64,000 nucleotides of DNA, taken from contig DATGMP010000160.1 in NCBI GenBank assembly GCA_035293565.1, positions 1 to 64,000 on the forward strand, read 5' to 3'. This document shows, one piece after another, positions 49,106-58,483 of the stretch. Source of the stretch: DATGMP01 sp035293565. GTDB taxonomy: Bacteria; Pseudomonadota; Alphaproteobacteria; BOG-932; Roseiterribacteraceae. The number at the start of each line of letters is the position of its first letter. Within the stretch, counting starts at the first letter, position 1. A model generated the notes under the pieces. The model saw only the letters and a program-made list of their open reading frames with translations, did not search any database and had not been told where the DNA came from. A program made the position numbers and the translations under genes.

Positions 49106-51484
49106 ATGACTCTGCACGACCATGCGCACACCCATCACGAGGCGGAGCCTCATGCCTGCTGCTCGGGCCATAAACCGGCGGCTGCAGAAGCGCACGACCC
49201 GGTCTGCGGGATGTCGGTCGATCCGGCGACGGCCAAGCATCGCTTGAGCCACGAGGGGCGGGATTACTTCTTCTGCAGCGCGCGCTGTCTGGAGAAATTC
49301 CGGGCTGATCCGCACGCCTATCTGCACCGTGATCACCACCAACCGCCGGTTCCGCCACCGTCGGCAGGCAAGATGCGATGGACCTGCCCGATGCATCCGC
49401 AGATCATTCGGGATGCGCCCGGAAGCTGCCCGATCTGCGGCATGGCGCTGGAGCCGATGGATGCCGGCGGCGAGGCCGGACCGAACCCCGAGCTGATCGA
49501 CATGACACGCCGCCTCCGGGTCGGCGCCGCGCTCGCGGTTCCGATGCTGATCTTGGAGATGGGGGCGCATTTTCCCGGGTTGAATCTTCATCATTACGTG
49601 TCGGCTCAGATCTCCGTATGGATTCAGCTCGTGATCGGCTCGCCGGTCGTGCTCTGGGCCGGATGGCCGTTCTTCGAACGCGGCTGGGCTTCGGTACGCA
49701 ACAGATCCCTCAACATGTTCAGCCTGATTGCGCTCGGCGTGGGCGCAGCATACCTGTACAGCCTGGTCGCCACCTTCGCGCCCGGGCTTTTCCCGGAAGC
49801 GCTGCGCCGGGAAGGTGTGATCCCCGTCTATTACGAGGCCGCCGCCGTCATCACGGTCCTCGTTCTTCTCGGGCAGGTCCTGGAGCTGCGAGCCCGCGAG
49901 AAGACCGGCAGCGCGATCCGCGCCCTGCTGAACCTCGCGCCCAAGACCGCGCGGCGCATTCGCGCGGACGGCAGCGACGAGGAGGTGCGGCAGGAGCAGA
50001 TCCAGATCGGCGACCGTCTCCGGGTCCGCCCGGGCGACGGCGTGCCGGTCGATGGAGTTGTGCTCGAAGGCAGAAGCGCGGTCGACGAATCCATGGTGAC
50101 CGGCGAATCGATGCCGGTCGAAAAGGGGCAGGGCGCCAAGCTGATCGGCGGCACGATCAACGGCACCGGCGGCCTCGTGATGCGCGCCGAGAAGGTCGGC
50201 TCCGAAACGATGCTCGCGCGCATCGTTCATATGGTCGCCGAGGCGCAGCGTTCGCGCGCGCCGATTCAGCGGCTCGCGGACACGGTCTCCGCCTGGTTCG
50301 TCCCTGCCGTGATCCTGGTTGCCGTTTTGTCGTTCGTCGCCTGGATGATCTGGGGACCGCCACCGGCCGTCGCGTATGCGCTGGTGGCGGCAGTCTCGGT
50401 CGTCATCATCGCCTGCCCCTGCGCGCTCGGGCTGGCGACGCCGATGTCGATCATGGTGGGCGTCGGCAAGGGTGCCACCGCGGGTGTCCTGATCAAGAAC
50501 GCCGAGGCGCTGGAGCGCTTCGAGAAGATCGACACGCTCGTGGTCGACAAGACCGGGACCTTGACGGAAGGGAAGCCGAAAGTCGTTGCCGTCGTCCCGG
50601 CTAACGGCTTCGACGAGACGTCCGTGCTCTCACTCGGCGCCAGCCTTGAGCGATCGAGCGAGCACCCGCTCGCAGCTGCGATCGTCGCGTCGGCGAAGGA
50701 GCGCGGCCTCGCGATGCGGGATGTCACCGAATTCGGCTCCGTCACGGGAAAGGGCGTTACGGGGCGCATCGAAGGTCGGCGGGTGGCGGTTGGTAATTCG
50801 ACGCTCCTCACGGACATCGGCGTGGCCGCCGGGGATCTTGAAAAGCATGCCGACGAATTCCGTAAGGACGGCGCCACGGCTATGTTCGTCGCGATCGACG
50901 GCAAGCCGGCCGGGATCATTGCCGTCGCTGATCCGATCAAGGCGACGACGCTCGCGGCGCTCGCCAGCTTGCGCGCCGACAAGGTCCGCATCGTGATGCT
51001 GACGGGCGACAACCGGACGACGGCGCAGGCGGTTGCGTCAAAGCTGGGCATTACGGAGATCGAAGCGGAGGTCTTGCCCGAGCAGAAGAACGCGATCGTG
51101 CGGCGCCTCAGGAGCGAAGGCCGCGCCGTCGCCATGGCCGGGGACGGCGTCAACGATGCGCCGGCTTTGGCCGAAGCCGATGTGGGCGTGGCGATGGGCA
51201 CCGGGACTGATGTCGCGATGCAGAGCGCCGGCGTCACGCTGGTCAAAGGCGACCTCGCGGGCATCGCCCGCGCGCGCGCGTTGTCACGCGCGACCATGCG
51301 CAATATCCGGCAGAATCTGCTGCTCGCCTTCGTCTACAACACGCTGGGCATCCCGCTCGCGGCGGGCGTGTTGTACCCCGCCTTCGGCCTGCTGCTGAGC
51401 CCGATCGTCGCCGCCGCCGCGATGAGTCTGAGTTCGGTGTCGGTGATCGCCAATGCGCTGAGGCTCAGATTCGCGCGGCTCTGA
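49106..51484 (+). CDS. copA: copper-exporting P1B-type ATPase with YHS and heavy-metal-binding N-terminus
   Basis: About 792 residues starting at ATG 49106 (MTLHDHAHTHHEAEPHACCS). The His/Cys-rich N-terminus carries a YHS domain near 30-70 (HDPVCGMSVDPATAK, YFFCSARCLEKF) and a heavy-metal-binding motif WTCPMHPQI near 92-100. The core has eight membrane helices, TGES (VTGESMPVEKG), the transport motif CPC at 437-439, DKTGT with Asp 481 as the phosphorylated residue, and GDGVNDAPALAEADVGVAMG. No classical CxxC HMA domain is present. It exports Cu(I)/Ag(I) under CueR control. A longer frame starting at 49001 would include the promoter and is not used. Confidence 0.95.
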   Translation: MTLHDHAHTHHEAEPHACCSGHKPAAAEAHDPVCGMSVDPATAKHRLSHEGRDYFFCSARCLEKFRADPHAYLHRDHHQPPVPPPSAGKMRWTCPMHPQIIRDAPGSCPICGMALEPMDAGGEAGPNPELIDMTRRLRVGAALAVPMLILEMGAHFPGLNLHHYVSAQISVWIQLVIGSPVVLWAGWPFFERGWASVRNRSLNMFSLIALGVGAAYLYSLVATFAPGLFPEALRREGVIPVYYEAAAVITVLVLLGQVLELRAREKTGSAIRALLNLAPKTARRIRADGSDEEVRQEQIQIGDRLRVRPGDGVPVDGVVLEGRSAVDESMVTGESMPVEKGQGAKLIGGTINGTGGLVMRAEKVGSETMLARIVHMVAEAQRSRAPIQRLADTVSAWFVPAVILVAVLSFVAWMIWGPPPAVAYALVAAVSVVIIACPCALGLATPMSIMVGVGKGATAGVLIKNAEALERFEKIDTLVVDKTGTLTEGKPKVVAVVPANGFDETSVLSLGASLERSSEHPLAAAIVASAKERGLAMRDVTEFGSVTGKGVTGRIEGRRVAVGNSTLLTDIGVAAGDLEKHADEFRKDGATAMFVAIDGKPAGIIAVADPIKATTLAALASLRADKVRIVMLTGDNRTTAQAVASKLGITEIEAEVLPEQKNAIVRRLRSEGRAVAMAGDGVNDAPALAEADVGVAMGTGTDVAMQSAGVTLVKGDLAGIARARALSRATMRNIRQNLLLAFVYNTLGIPLAAGVLYPAFGLLLSPIVAAAAMSLSSVSVIANALRLRFARL

Positions 51485-51503
51485 ACGCGAACTTCCCAAA
51501 TAC

Positions 51504-51621
51504 GTCCTTGCGACCTCGGCTATCGCCGGAGGCGATCCCGAGGACGGGCTTCGCGACGCAACCTACGAGGCAGCGCGCACCGAAGTTTATTGCGTCGCCG
51601 CTGACGCTCCTCGCAAGGACG
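51504..51621. repeat. MITE-like palindromic element with 11-base terminal inverted repeats
   Basis: CGTCCTTGCGA at 51504-51514 and TCGCAAGGACG at 51611-51621 are perfect terminal inverted repeats bounding 118 bases. Inside is a nested hairpin with ATCGCC-GGA-GGCGAT flanked by CCTCGG and CCGAGG. Its ends resemble the TTGCGAGGA-type repeats common in proteobacteria. It sits between convergent copA and acs and could act as a bidirectional terminator. Confidence 0.7.
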
Positions 51622-51649
51622 GCTCGATTCAGCCTGATCCCACTCCGCT

Positions 51650-53596
51650 CTAAGGCCTATTCATCCGCTCATGCACCAGATCCGCCACCACCGCCGGATC
51701 GGCGAGCGTCGACGTGTCGCCCAGCTGGTCGTGCTCATTGGCGGCGATCTTGCGCAGGATGCGACGCATGATCTTGCCGGAGCGCGTTTTGGGCAGCGCC
51801 GGCGCCCATTGCAGCAGGTCGGGAGCGGCGATCGGGCTGATCTCGTTGCGCACCCACTGGACGAGCTCCTTGCGCAGCACGTCCGACGGCTGCTCGCCGA
51901 CATTGAGGGTCACATAGGCATAGATGCCGGTGCCCTTGATGTCGTGCGGATAGCCCACGACAGCCGCCTCGGCGACCTTGGGATGGGCGACCAGCGCGCT
52001 TTCGATCTCGGCGGTGCCGAGGCGATGACCGGCGACGTTGATGACATCGTCGACCCGGCCGGTGATCCAGTAATAGCCGTCCTCATCGCGCTTTGCGCCG
52101 TCGCCCGTGAAGTATTTTCCCTTGAACGTAGAGAAATAGGTCTGGCCGAATCGATCATGATCGCCATAAAGGGTGCGCGCCTGGCCGGGCCAGCTGTCCG
52201 CGATGCAGAGATTGCCCTCGGCAACGCCTTGCAACACCTTCCCCTCGCCGTCGACGATCTCCGGTTTGACGCCGAAAAAGGGCAGCGTGGCGGAGCCGGG
52301 TTTGCAGGCGATCGCGCCGGGCAGCGGCGTGATCATGATGCCGCCGGTTTCCGTCTGCCACCATGTATCGACGATCGGGCGCCGGCCTTCGCCCACGACA
52401 TTGTAGTACCAGAGCCAAGCCTCGGGATTGATCGGCTCGCCGACCGTACCCAGGACTCGGAGGCTCGCGCGGCTCGATGATTTGACCGGCCCCTCGCCCT
52501 CGCGCATCAGGGCGCGCAGCGCGGTCGGCGCGGTGTAGAAGATCGTCGCCTTGTGCTTGTCGCAGACCTGCCAGAAGCGGCTGCTGTCGGGATAATTGGG
52601 CACGCCTTCGAACATCAGCGATGTCGCGCCGTTCGCGAGCGGGCCGTAGACGACATAGGAATGCCCGGTAACCCAGCCGACATCGGCCGTGCACCAATAA
52701 ATGTCGTCCTCGTGGCAGTCGAAAACATATTCGTGAGTCATCGAGGCCCAAACTAGATACCCGCCGGTCGTGTGCAGCACGCCCTTGGGTTTTCCGGTCG
52801 AGCCCGAGGTGTAGAGGATGAAAAGCGGATCTTCCGCGTCCATCGGCTCGGCGGGACAATCGGGTGAAGCCGCCCGGATCACGTCCTCATACCAATGGTC
52901 CCGGCCTTCCTTCCATTGAATTTGGCCGCCGGTCCGCTTCACCACGATCATGGTGTCGACGAACGGACATTGCGCGGCCGCCGCATCGGCATTGGCTTTG
53001 AGCGGCACCTTGCGACCGCCGCGCAGCCCCTCGTCGGCGGTGATGACGATCCGCGACTGGCAGTCCTGGATGCGATCGCGAAGCGCGTCGGGGGAGAATC
53101 CGCCGAACACGACCGAATGCACGGCGCCGATCCGCGCGCAGGCGAGCAGCGCCACCGCCGCCTCCGGGATCATCGGCATATAGATCGTGACCCGGTCGCC
53201 CTTGTTGACGCCCTTCGCCTTGAGCGCGTTCGAAAGGCGGCACACAGCTTCATGCAGCTCACGATAGGTGAGAGTGCGGGACGGCTCCGCCGGATCATCG
53301 GCCTCCCAGATGATCGCGCGCTTATCGCCGCGCTTCGCGAGATGGCGGTCAAGACAATTCTGGGCGGCGTTGAGAACGCCATCCTCGAACCAGCGTATGC
53401 TGACCGGAAGCTGGTAGGAGGTGTTTTTGACCTTGGTAAACGGTTCGATCCAGTCGACGCGCTTGCCGTGTTCGCGCCAGAATTTGTCCGGGTCCGCGAT
53501 CGATTCCCGGTACATCCGGCGATATCCCGCCTCGTCGATGAGCGCCTTGGCCGCAAAGCCCTTGGGCACCGGAAAAATCTTGTTCGTCTCCGACAT
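51650..53596 (-). CDS. acs: acetyl-CoA synthetase
   Basis: 648 residues, the typical Acs length. It activates acetate with ATP and CoA via acetyl-AMP. Motifs: VFGGFSPDALRDRIQDCQSR, ATP loop YTSGSTGKPKGVLHTTGGY, DVGWVTGHSYVVYGPLANGA, WWQTETGGIMITPLPGA, and the C-terminal PKTRSGKIMRRILRKIA, whose Lys is the usual acetylation site. Highly similar paralogues include propionyl-CoA synthetase, but length and motifs favour Acs. Confidence 0.95.
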   Translation of the reverse strand: MSETNKIFPVPKGFAAKALIDEAGYRRMYRESIADPDKFWREHGKRVDWIEPFTKVKNTSYQLPVSIRWFEDGVLNAAQNCLDRHLAKRGDKRAIIWEADDPAEPSRTLTYRELHEAVCRLSNALKAKGVNKGDRVTIYMPMIPEAAVALLACARIGAVHSVVFGGFSPDALRDRIQDCQSRIVITADEGLRGGRKVPLKANADAAAAQCPFVDTMIVVKRTGGQIQWKEGRDHWYEDVIRAASPDCPAEPMDAEDPLFILYTSGSTGKPKGVLHTTGGYLVWASMTHEYVFDCHEDDIYWCTADVGWVTGHSYVVYGPLANGATSLMFEGVPNYPDSSRFWQVCDKHKATIFYTAPTALRALMREGEGPVKSSSRASLRVLGTVGEPINPEAWLWYYNVVGEGRRPIVDTWWQTETGGIMITPLPGAIACKPGSATLPFFGVKPEIVDGEGKVLQGVAEGNLCIADSWPGQARTLYGDHDRFGQTYFSTFKGKYFTGDGAKRDEDGYYWITGRVDDVINVAGHRLGTAEIESALVAHPKVAEAAVVGYPHDIKGTGIYAYVTLNVGEQPSDVLRKELVQWVRNEISPIAAPDLLQWAPALPKTRSGKIMRRILRKIAANEHDQLGDTSTLADPAVVADLVHERMNRP

Positions 53597-53750
53597 GCTT
53601 GGATCCCCATGCGTTTCGGACCGCTTTTGACGCCAGACTATGACCCCCGCCGGAGCGGTACAAGCCGCACGGCGGAATTTCGCGACGCTAAGCCATGATT
53701 AACGTCTCGCGGGCAATCTGCCGGTCGAAAAGAATTTCGAGGAATGCGCG

Positions 53751-54005
53751 ATGCGTGAAGCGGAACAGGTGAGGGGAGAATCCCAGATCGCCTTCAAACT
53801 GGCCGAGATGAGCCGGCATACGAGCCTGACGTCGCTCGAAGCCGCGATCCGACTGCTGCACGACAATGACCACCCGGTCGCGGCCCGCCGCATCGTCGCC
53901 GTCGCGGAGCATGTCTCCGCCGCGACCGAGGCGCTGGGCGACAGCGCCGCCCTTGCCCGCCGCGCGGCCGCCGAGCATCAAAGCCACCAGCGCGCGGCTT
54001 CCTGA
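53751..54005 (+). CDS. small hypothetical helical protein
   Basis: 84 residues with a GAGGA ribosome site seven bases before the ATG. Almost wholly helical and Ala-rich, with SLTSLEAAIRLLHDNDHPVA and ARRIVAVAEHVSAATEALGD. No signal peptide or known domain. It lies alone on the plus strand between acs and the DUF502 gene. The ribosome site favours a real gene, but an antisense frame of similar size exists and cannot be excluded. Confidence 0.5.
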   Translation: MREAEQVRGESQIAFKLAEMSRHTSLTSLEAAIRLLHDNDHPVAARRIVAVAEHVSAATEALGDSAALARRAAAEHQSHQRAAS

Positions 54006-54047
54006 TTGTAGGCTTCCAAGCCTCACTCCACGCCGGTTTGCACGAAG

Positions 54048-54719
54048 TTAGACGCTCCGCACCGGCGTCGCGTTGGATACCGGTTCGGAAAAGGCCAGAT
54101 GCTCGGGCGCGACCGCGCCGCCCGAGATAATGAAGGTTAGCGCTTCGTTTACGGTCCAATCGAGCGGCACCAGCTCGCTCGCCGGCACCAGCTCCACATA
54201 CCCGGAGCTTGGATTGGGCGTCGTCGGCACATAGACCGCGGCGATCTCCTGGCCCGTTTCCGGATCGCTGAAGGTCCGCGTCACCAAGCCGACCGCGCGC
54301 ATGCCGGGCGTCGGAAAAGTGATCAGAACCACCCTTTGGTGCCCCTCCGGCTTCGCTTGGATCGTCTGCACCAGCTTGCGCGACGCGCCATAGATGGATT
54401 GCACCAGGGGGATGCGCGCCATCAGCGCGTCGAAGGCCGCGAGCAGACGCGCCCCGATCACCGCCCGACCGATGGCGCCCAAGACCAGCAGCCCCGCGAG
54501 CACCATGAGGATCGCCAGCGCATCCTGGAACCAAACCGCCTCGAACATGGACGCAAGACCCGGAAAACTGGGCTCCATCCAGGCCGCGACCGTCGGCACC
54601 GCCGGGCTGCCGAATTCGACCAACAGATTGATCAGGAAAACGATCACCTTCACCGTCACCCAAATCGGGATGACGATGAAAATCCCGGCCAGAATGTTGC
54701 GCTGGAGTCGGGCGATCAT
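54048..54719 (-). CDS. DUF502 membrane protein
   Basis: 223 residues. Two membrane helices, near 8-35 (NILAGIFIVIPIWVTVKVIV) and 65-90 (ALAILMVLAGLLVLGAIGRA), then a soluble DUF502 domain with VQSIYGASRKLVQTIQAKPE, VVLITFPTPGMRAVGLVT and YVPTTPNPSSGYVELVPASE. The family is conserved in bacteria and of unknown function, often with cell-envelope genes. Its ATG lies three bases after the GFA gene stop. Confidence 0.9.
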   Translation of the reverse strand: MIARLQRNILAGIFIVIPIWVTVKVIVFLINLLVEFGSPAVPTVAAWMEPSFPGLASMFEAVWFQDALAILMVLAGLLVLGAIGRAVIGARLLAAFDALMARIPLVQSIYGASRKLVQTIQAKPEGHQRVVLITFPTPGMRAVGLVTRTFSDPETGQEIAAVYVPTTPNPSSGYVELVPASELVPLDWTVNEALTFIISGGAVAPEHLAFSEPVSNATPVRSV

Positions 54720-54722
54720 CGC

Positions 54723-55220
54723 TCAGCTCTTTGTCTGCTTCAACCAGGCGGCCCTCAGTTCGGCGATGCCGGTAGCCGGCTGGCCCTCATGCACGACGCC
54801 ATTGAGCGCCGCGCGCATCCAGGGCTGGGCGCTGGAGGTCCAGATGTGGCCGATGGGCTTGAGCCAACTCGTGTCGTCGAGCGTGCCGGGTTTCACCACC
54901 AGCACACCAGGATTGCGCTCGCTCTCGTGAAACAGGCGCGTCCCGCAATCGCCGCAGAAGACGCAATCCACATTGGCGCCGCTCAGCGCCTCGCGTTGCC
55001 AGTGGCGCGGCGTGCCCGCTGTGACGCGGACCGCCTCCTTCTTCAGCGGCAGCGACATGCCGAAGGCGCTCGAAGCCTGCTTCTGGCATTCGCGGCAATG
55101 ACAGCAATAGAGGGTTAGGGGCTCTTGCGTCACCTCATAGCGGATCCGCCCGCATTGGCAGCCGCCGGTGAGCGGCAGCCGCACCGCCGCGGTCTCAGTC
55201 CCCAAAACGGATCTGGACAT
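54723..55220 (-). CDS. GFA-family (glutathione-dependent formaldehyde-activating enzyme-like) protein
   Basis: 165 residues. Zinc-binding pattern GGCQCGRIRYEV, YCCHCRECQKQASSAFGMSL and VFCGDCGTRLF, the GFA/CENP-V fold. The family binds two zincs through these cysteines. Formaldehyde activation is proven only for few members, so the substrate is unknown. Its first 26 bases overlap the end of the upstream DUF1214-like gene in another frame, so the two are co-translated. Confidence 0.88.
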   Translation of the reverse strand: MSRSVLGTETAAVRLPLTGGCQCGRIRYEVTQEPLTLYCCHCRECQKQASSAFGMSLPLKKEAVRVTAGTPRHWQREALSGANVDCVFCGDCGTRLFHESERNPGVLVVKPGTLDDTSWLKPIGHIWTSSAQPWMRAALNGVVHEGQPATGIAELRAAWLKQTKS

Positions 55221-56466
55221 GGCGCCTCCGTATCGCGATGGCCTCGGCCCGCATCTCCGGCGTAAAGGAGGGCGTGTCGGCCGGCAGATATTTGCGCAGT
55301 TCCGACAGCTTCACTTTCTGCGTGGTGGGATATTTATCCTTCGGGAATGCCGCCTCCTTGGCCCCGTCATAGCGAAGCAGGATCACGCCGCGCGGCAGAC
55401 CTGTCGTATCGAGCCAGTTTTGCACGCCCGGGTCGCTGCCCGCGATCACGAAATGAAAGGCGCCGTCCTTGCTCAGATAAGCCTGGTCGGCCGTCAGGCT
55501 CGTCTGCCGGTTGGCATATTCCAGCGACGAGAACCACGGGTCGGCCAGCTGGACGCCCTGGTAGTTCGCACTGGAGGGCCAGGTCGTGACGATCAGCGCT
55601 TCGTCGGGCTTGAGAGCGAATTGGCCCTCGGTCATCCAGCGCCCTTTGACTCCGCCCAGAGCGGATGGATCGGACGGAGGCGGAAGCGTGTTGGGCGGGA
55701 TCGCTTCCATGTAGCGATGAAGCACGAAATCCGGCCAGACCTTGACGATCATGAGAATGTCGGCGGCGGCCTGGTCGAGCTTGGCCGCCATGCCTGCTTC
55801 GGTCGCGCGCGGCTTGAGCTTCCCCTCATAGCCCACGCGGTCGATATGGACTTCGCCCGGCGTCTCGTTCTTCCAGTCGCTGAAGATCTGCCGGACCATC
55901 AGCTTGGTCGAATCGGGCGCATTCTCCATCCAATTGCCCGGCATCGGCTTCGCCGACAAAAAGACTTCGAAGCTGCCGTCCGGGCCGAATTTGACCTGCT
56001 CCATCGACAGATTCGACACCACTCGGCCGCCGCCCTTTACATACGGATCGCCGGCATAGATCTGGAAATCGAGCCGCCGCTGCTTTCCGAGCTGTCCCCA
56101 GACCCGATAGGTCTCCCCACCGCGAATTCGAGCGAACAGATAACGCTGGTCGGGATTGTCCCCGCCTTCGCGGATGCGGAAATCCAGAATGCGGAAGAAG
56201 GGGAAATCGGGGTCGAGGACGACATCCTCCTCAAGCGTGCGGATCAGCATGCTCGAGATGAAGGCCATGCCCGACGCCCGGTTCTCCTTGTCGGCATAAA
56301 AGGGATGGCGCTCGACGAACTCCTTCGACTGCTTCAGCGCGTCGATGAGGCGATCGAAGGCGCGATCGAGCGCCTGATCCTCGTTGCCGGCCGCCGTCGG
56401 CTGATCGGCGAGCGCCGGCGCGCCGACGAGAAGAAGTATCAGGAGGGCGGCGCCGATCCGCTTCAT
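55195..56466 (-). CDS. secreted DUF1214-like protein
   Basis: About 423 residues starting at ATG 56466 (MKRIGAALLILLLVGAPALA), with a Sec signal peptide cleaved near residue 20. The N-terminal region is helical. The C-terminal part resembles DUF1214/DUF1254 proteins: WFSSLEYANRQTSLTADQAY, HFVIAGSDPGVQNWLDTTGL and RGVILLRYDGAKE. Function unknown; a periplasmic location is inferred. The ATG overlaps the EVE gene stop in ATGA. The domain match is by memory of pattern only. Confidence 0.65.
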   Translation of the reverse strand: MKRIGAALLILLLVGAPALADQPTAAGNEDQALDRAFDRLIDALKQSKEFVERHPFYADKENRASGMAFISSMLIRTLEEDVVLDPDFPFFRILDFRIREGGDNPDQRYLFARIRGGETYRVWGQLGKQRRLDFQIYAGDPYVKGGGRVVSNLSMEQVKFGPDGSFEVFLSAKPMPGNWMENAPDSTKLMVRQIFSDWKNETPGEVHIDRVGYEGKLKPRATEAGMAAKLDQAAADILMIVKVWPDFVLHRYMEAIPPNTLPPPSDPSALGGVKGRWMTEGQFALKPDEALIVTTWPSSANYQGVQLADPWFSSLEYANRQTSLTADQAYLSKDGAFHFVIAGSDPGVQNWLDTTGLPRGVILLRYDGAKEAAFPKDKYPTTQKVKLSELRKYLPADTPSFTPEMRAEAIAIRRRHVQIRFGD

Positions 56467-56888
56467 GACGCGGCGTCGCCCTTCAGCCCCGCGAGCTTCG
56501 CGATGTGGCGCCAATGCTCGTCCGACACCGGCATGACCGAAAGTCGCGAGTGGGTGACGAGCATCAGGCTCGCGAGTTTCGGATCGGCTTTGACGTCGGC
56601 CAACGTCACCGGCCGCGGCAACTTCTCGACCGCTTTCAGATCGACCATGCCGAACTTGCCTGTCTTGTCCTTCGGGTCAGGATAGAATTCGCGTACGACT
56701 TCGGCGACGCCGACGATCTCCTTTCCCTCGTTCGAATGATAGAAGAAGACCCGATCGCCCTTCTTCATCGCCTTCAGATTGTTGGTCGCCATGAAGTTGC
56801 GGACACCGTCCCAGTTGGTCGTCCCCTTCTTCACCTGATCATCCCAAGACCAGACCGACGGTTCCGATTTCACGAGCCAATGTTTCAT
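56463..56888 (-). CDS. EVE domain-containing protein
   Basis: 141 residues starting at ATG 56888 with GGGAGGGA upstream. The EVE/PUA-like fold shows KHWLVKSEPSVWSWDDQVKK, WDGVRNFMATNNLKAMKKGD, VFFYHSNEGKEIVGVAEVV and the C-terminal PRPVTLADVKADPKL. EVE domains bind modified nucleobases in nucleic acids. In many alphaproteobacteria this gene follows gpsA and tsaD, as it nearly does here. A 42-codon longer frame is unlikely because it runs into the GT39 gene. Confidence 0.9.
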   Translation of the reverse strand: MKHWLVKSEPSVWSWDDQVKKGTTNWDGVRNFMATNNLKAMKKGDRVFFYHSNEGKEIVGVAEVVREFYPDPKDKTGKFGMVDLKAVEKLPRPVTLADVKADPKLASLMLVTHSRLSVMPVSDEHWRHIAKLAGLKGDAAS

Positions 56889-56962
56889 TCCAGTCCCTCC
56901 CGCGTGAACCGATCGGAGAATGACCGACCTGGATGGCGTGGGCAACGATCGGATCGACGGCT

Positions 56963-58483
56963 TCAATAGTAGTTTTTCAGCGTGGCCCAATCGTTGATCA
57001 GCGATCCCTTCCACCCGCGGCAGACGATCACGAAAAGGCCGGTCTCATAGGGCATGGCATACGGGGATTCGATCCGGTCCACCGGATCCACCTCGTTGCA
57101 GTACCGCCGCGCTTGCCCCAGATCGCGAGCCAGCCCGATCAGCACGGACCCGTCAATGCCGTGTGGTCCCCAGAGGAAATAATTGTTGTGTCCGCTGATC
57201 GCGGGCGGCAACCGGTCGCCGAACATATCGACGGCGGCCGCTTCGCCGTAGTTTGCAGCATAAAAGGCGGCCTTCGCCCGATCCTCTGGCGGGAGCGCCC
57301 AATAAGCGGCGCTGACCTTCGCGGCCATGTCGCGCCAGCCGAACATGTCGGCGAAGGTTTGAGGCAGCACGCCCAAAGCCGCCTTCTCACCGAAGGCCGG
57401 CTTAAAGCCGATCGTGCGCTCATAGGCTATGAAAATATCGATCGGCAGCAGCGGAATCGCCATGGGCGCCGCCAAAGCGCCGGACGCGACGATGCCGACG
57501 GCAAGCGCCGTGCGCAGCGCCGATGTCGTCAACCAGCCCTCGAGCGCCGTGGCCCCAACAGCGAAAAGAGGCGGATATATGCTTTCAACATAGTAGTCCT
57601 TTCCGTGGAGCAGGACCGCGATCGCGACCAGCGCGACATATTGGAGCGCGAATACCCGATAGCGGCGCCAGCGCCGCGAGATCGCGAGCGCCGCCAAGCC
57701 CGCGATCCAAACGGGCGCCGCCAGGGGACTCAGGAGAACGATCTGCCGACCCAGATAGGCGATCGGCCCCAGAGCGACATTCTTGTAGACCGACCCGTTA
57801 TGCGCGAGCTCGAGGAACGGCCAGCCATGGCGCCACTGCCAGACCAGGTTGGGCGAGATGATGACGATTGCGATCAATGCGCCCAGATAGGGCCGCGAGG
57901 TCGCCAGCCCACGGCGGAGCGGCGTGATCGGCACGACGATCGCAAGCGCCGCGAAGTTCAGCAGGATCAGATATTTGCTCCAGAGCGCGAGACCCGCCAC
58001 GACGCCTATCCAGAGCCACGCGCGCTGATCGCCGGTACGCAGAATCCGCGCGATGAGCACCGCGCAAACGGTCCAGGCGAAAGGAAGGAAGGCGTCTGTC
58101 GTGAAAAGGGTGCCGAGCGCAAGATCGACCGGAGCCAGCAACACGCACAGGCCGGCAGTCCATTGCGCGAAAGCGCGTCCCTCGAACCGCCGCACCAGGA
58201 ACACGGTCGCGGCAATCGTCGCGGCCGACATTAGCGCGGGAATGGCCCGGAGCGCCCGGAGCGATCCCGGCGCCAAATAGTCCGCCGCTGCGGCAAGCCA
58301 AGGGACGAGCGGCGGCTGATCAACATAACCCCAATCGGCATGTCGGCCGCAAACGATGAAATAGAGCTCGTCGCGAAAGTATCCGTACCGCCCATTAACC
58401 CAGGCGTGCAGCGCGACAGCAAGCAAGCCCAGCACCAGCGCGGGACGGTCTGCCAGCCGGAGACGGCCGGGCGAGAGCCTCAT
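56963..58483 (-). CDS. GT39-like glycosyltransferase (dolichyl-phosphate-mannose transferase type)
   Basis: 506 residues with about ten membrane helices. The first luminal loop carries YGYFRDELYFIVCGRHADWG, with the acidic DE pair and the YVDQPPLVPWLAA segment characteristic of GT39/PMT and ArnT-like enzymes. It transfers a sugar from a polyprenyl-phosphate donor to an envelope acceptor, unknown here. It overlaps gpsA in ATGA at its start. Its presence between gpsA and the EVE gene is unusual. Confidence 0.85.
   Translation of the reverse strand: MRLSPGRLRLADRPALVLGLLAVALHAWVNGRYGYFRDELYFIVCGRHADWGYVDQPPLVPWLAAAADYLAPGSLRALRAIPALMSAATIAATVFLVRRFEGRAFAQWTAGLCVLLAPVDLALGTLFTTDAFLPFAWTVCAVLIARILRTGDQRAWLWIGVVAGLALWSKYLILLNFAALAIVVPITPLRRGLATSRPYLGALIAIVIISPNLVWQWRHGWPFLELAHNGSVYKNVALGPIAYLGRQIVLLSPLAAPVWIAGLAALAISRRWRRYRVFALQYVALVAIAVLLHGKDYYVESIYPPLFAVGATALEGWLTTSALRTALAVGIVASGALAAPMAIPLLPIDIFIAYERTIGFKPAFGEKAALGVLPQTFADMFGWRDMAAKVSAAYWALPPEDRAKAAFYAANYGEAAAVDMFGDRLPPAISGHNNYFLWGPHGIDGSVLIGLARDLGQARRYCNEVDPVDRIESPYAMPYETGLFVIVCRGWKGSLINDWATLKNYY

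Noticed and set aside
51508..51771. Plus-strand frame between copA and acs
   Set aside because: It consists of repeat element sequence followed by antisense of acs.
53688..54026. Minus-strand frame opposite the small ORF at 53751
   Set aside because: No ribosome site and shadow-like composition. The plus-strand frame has a better start.
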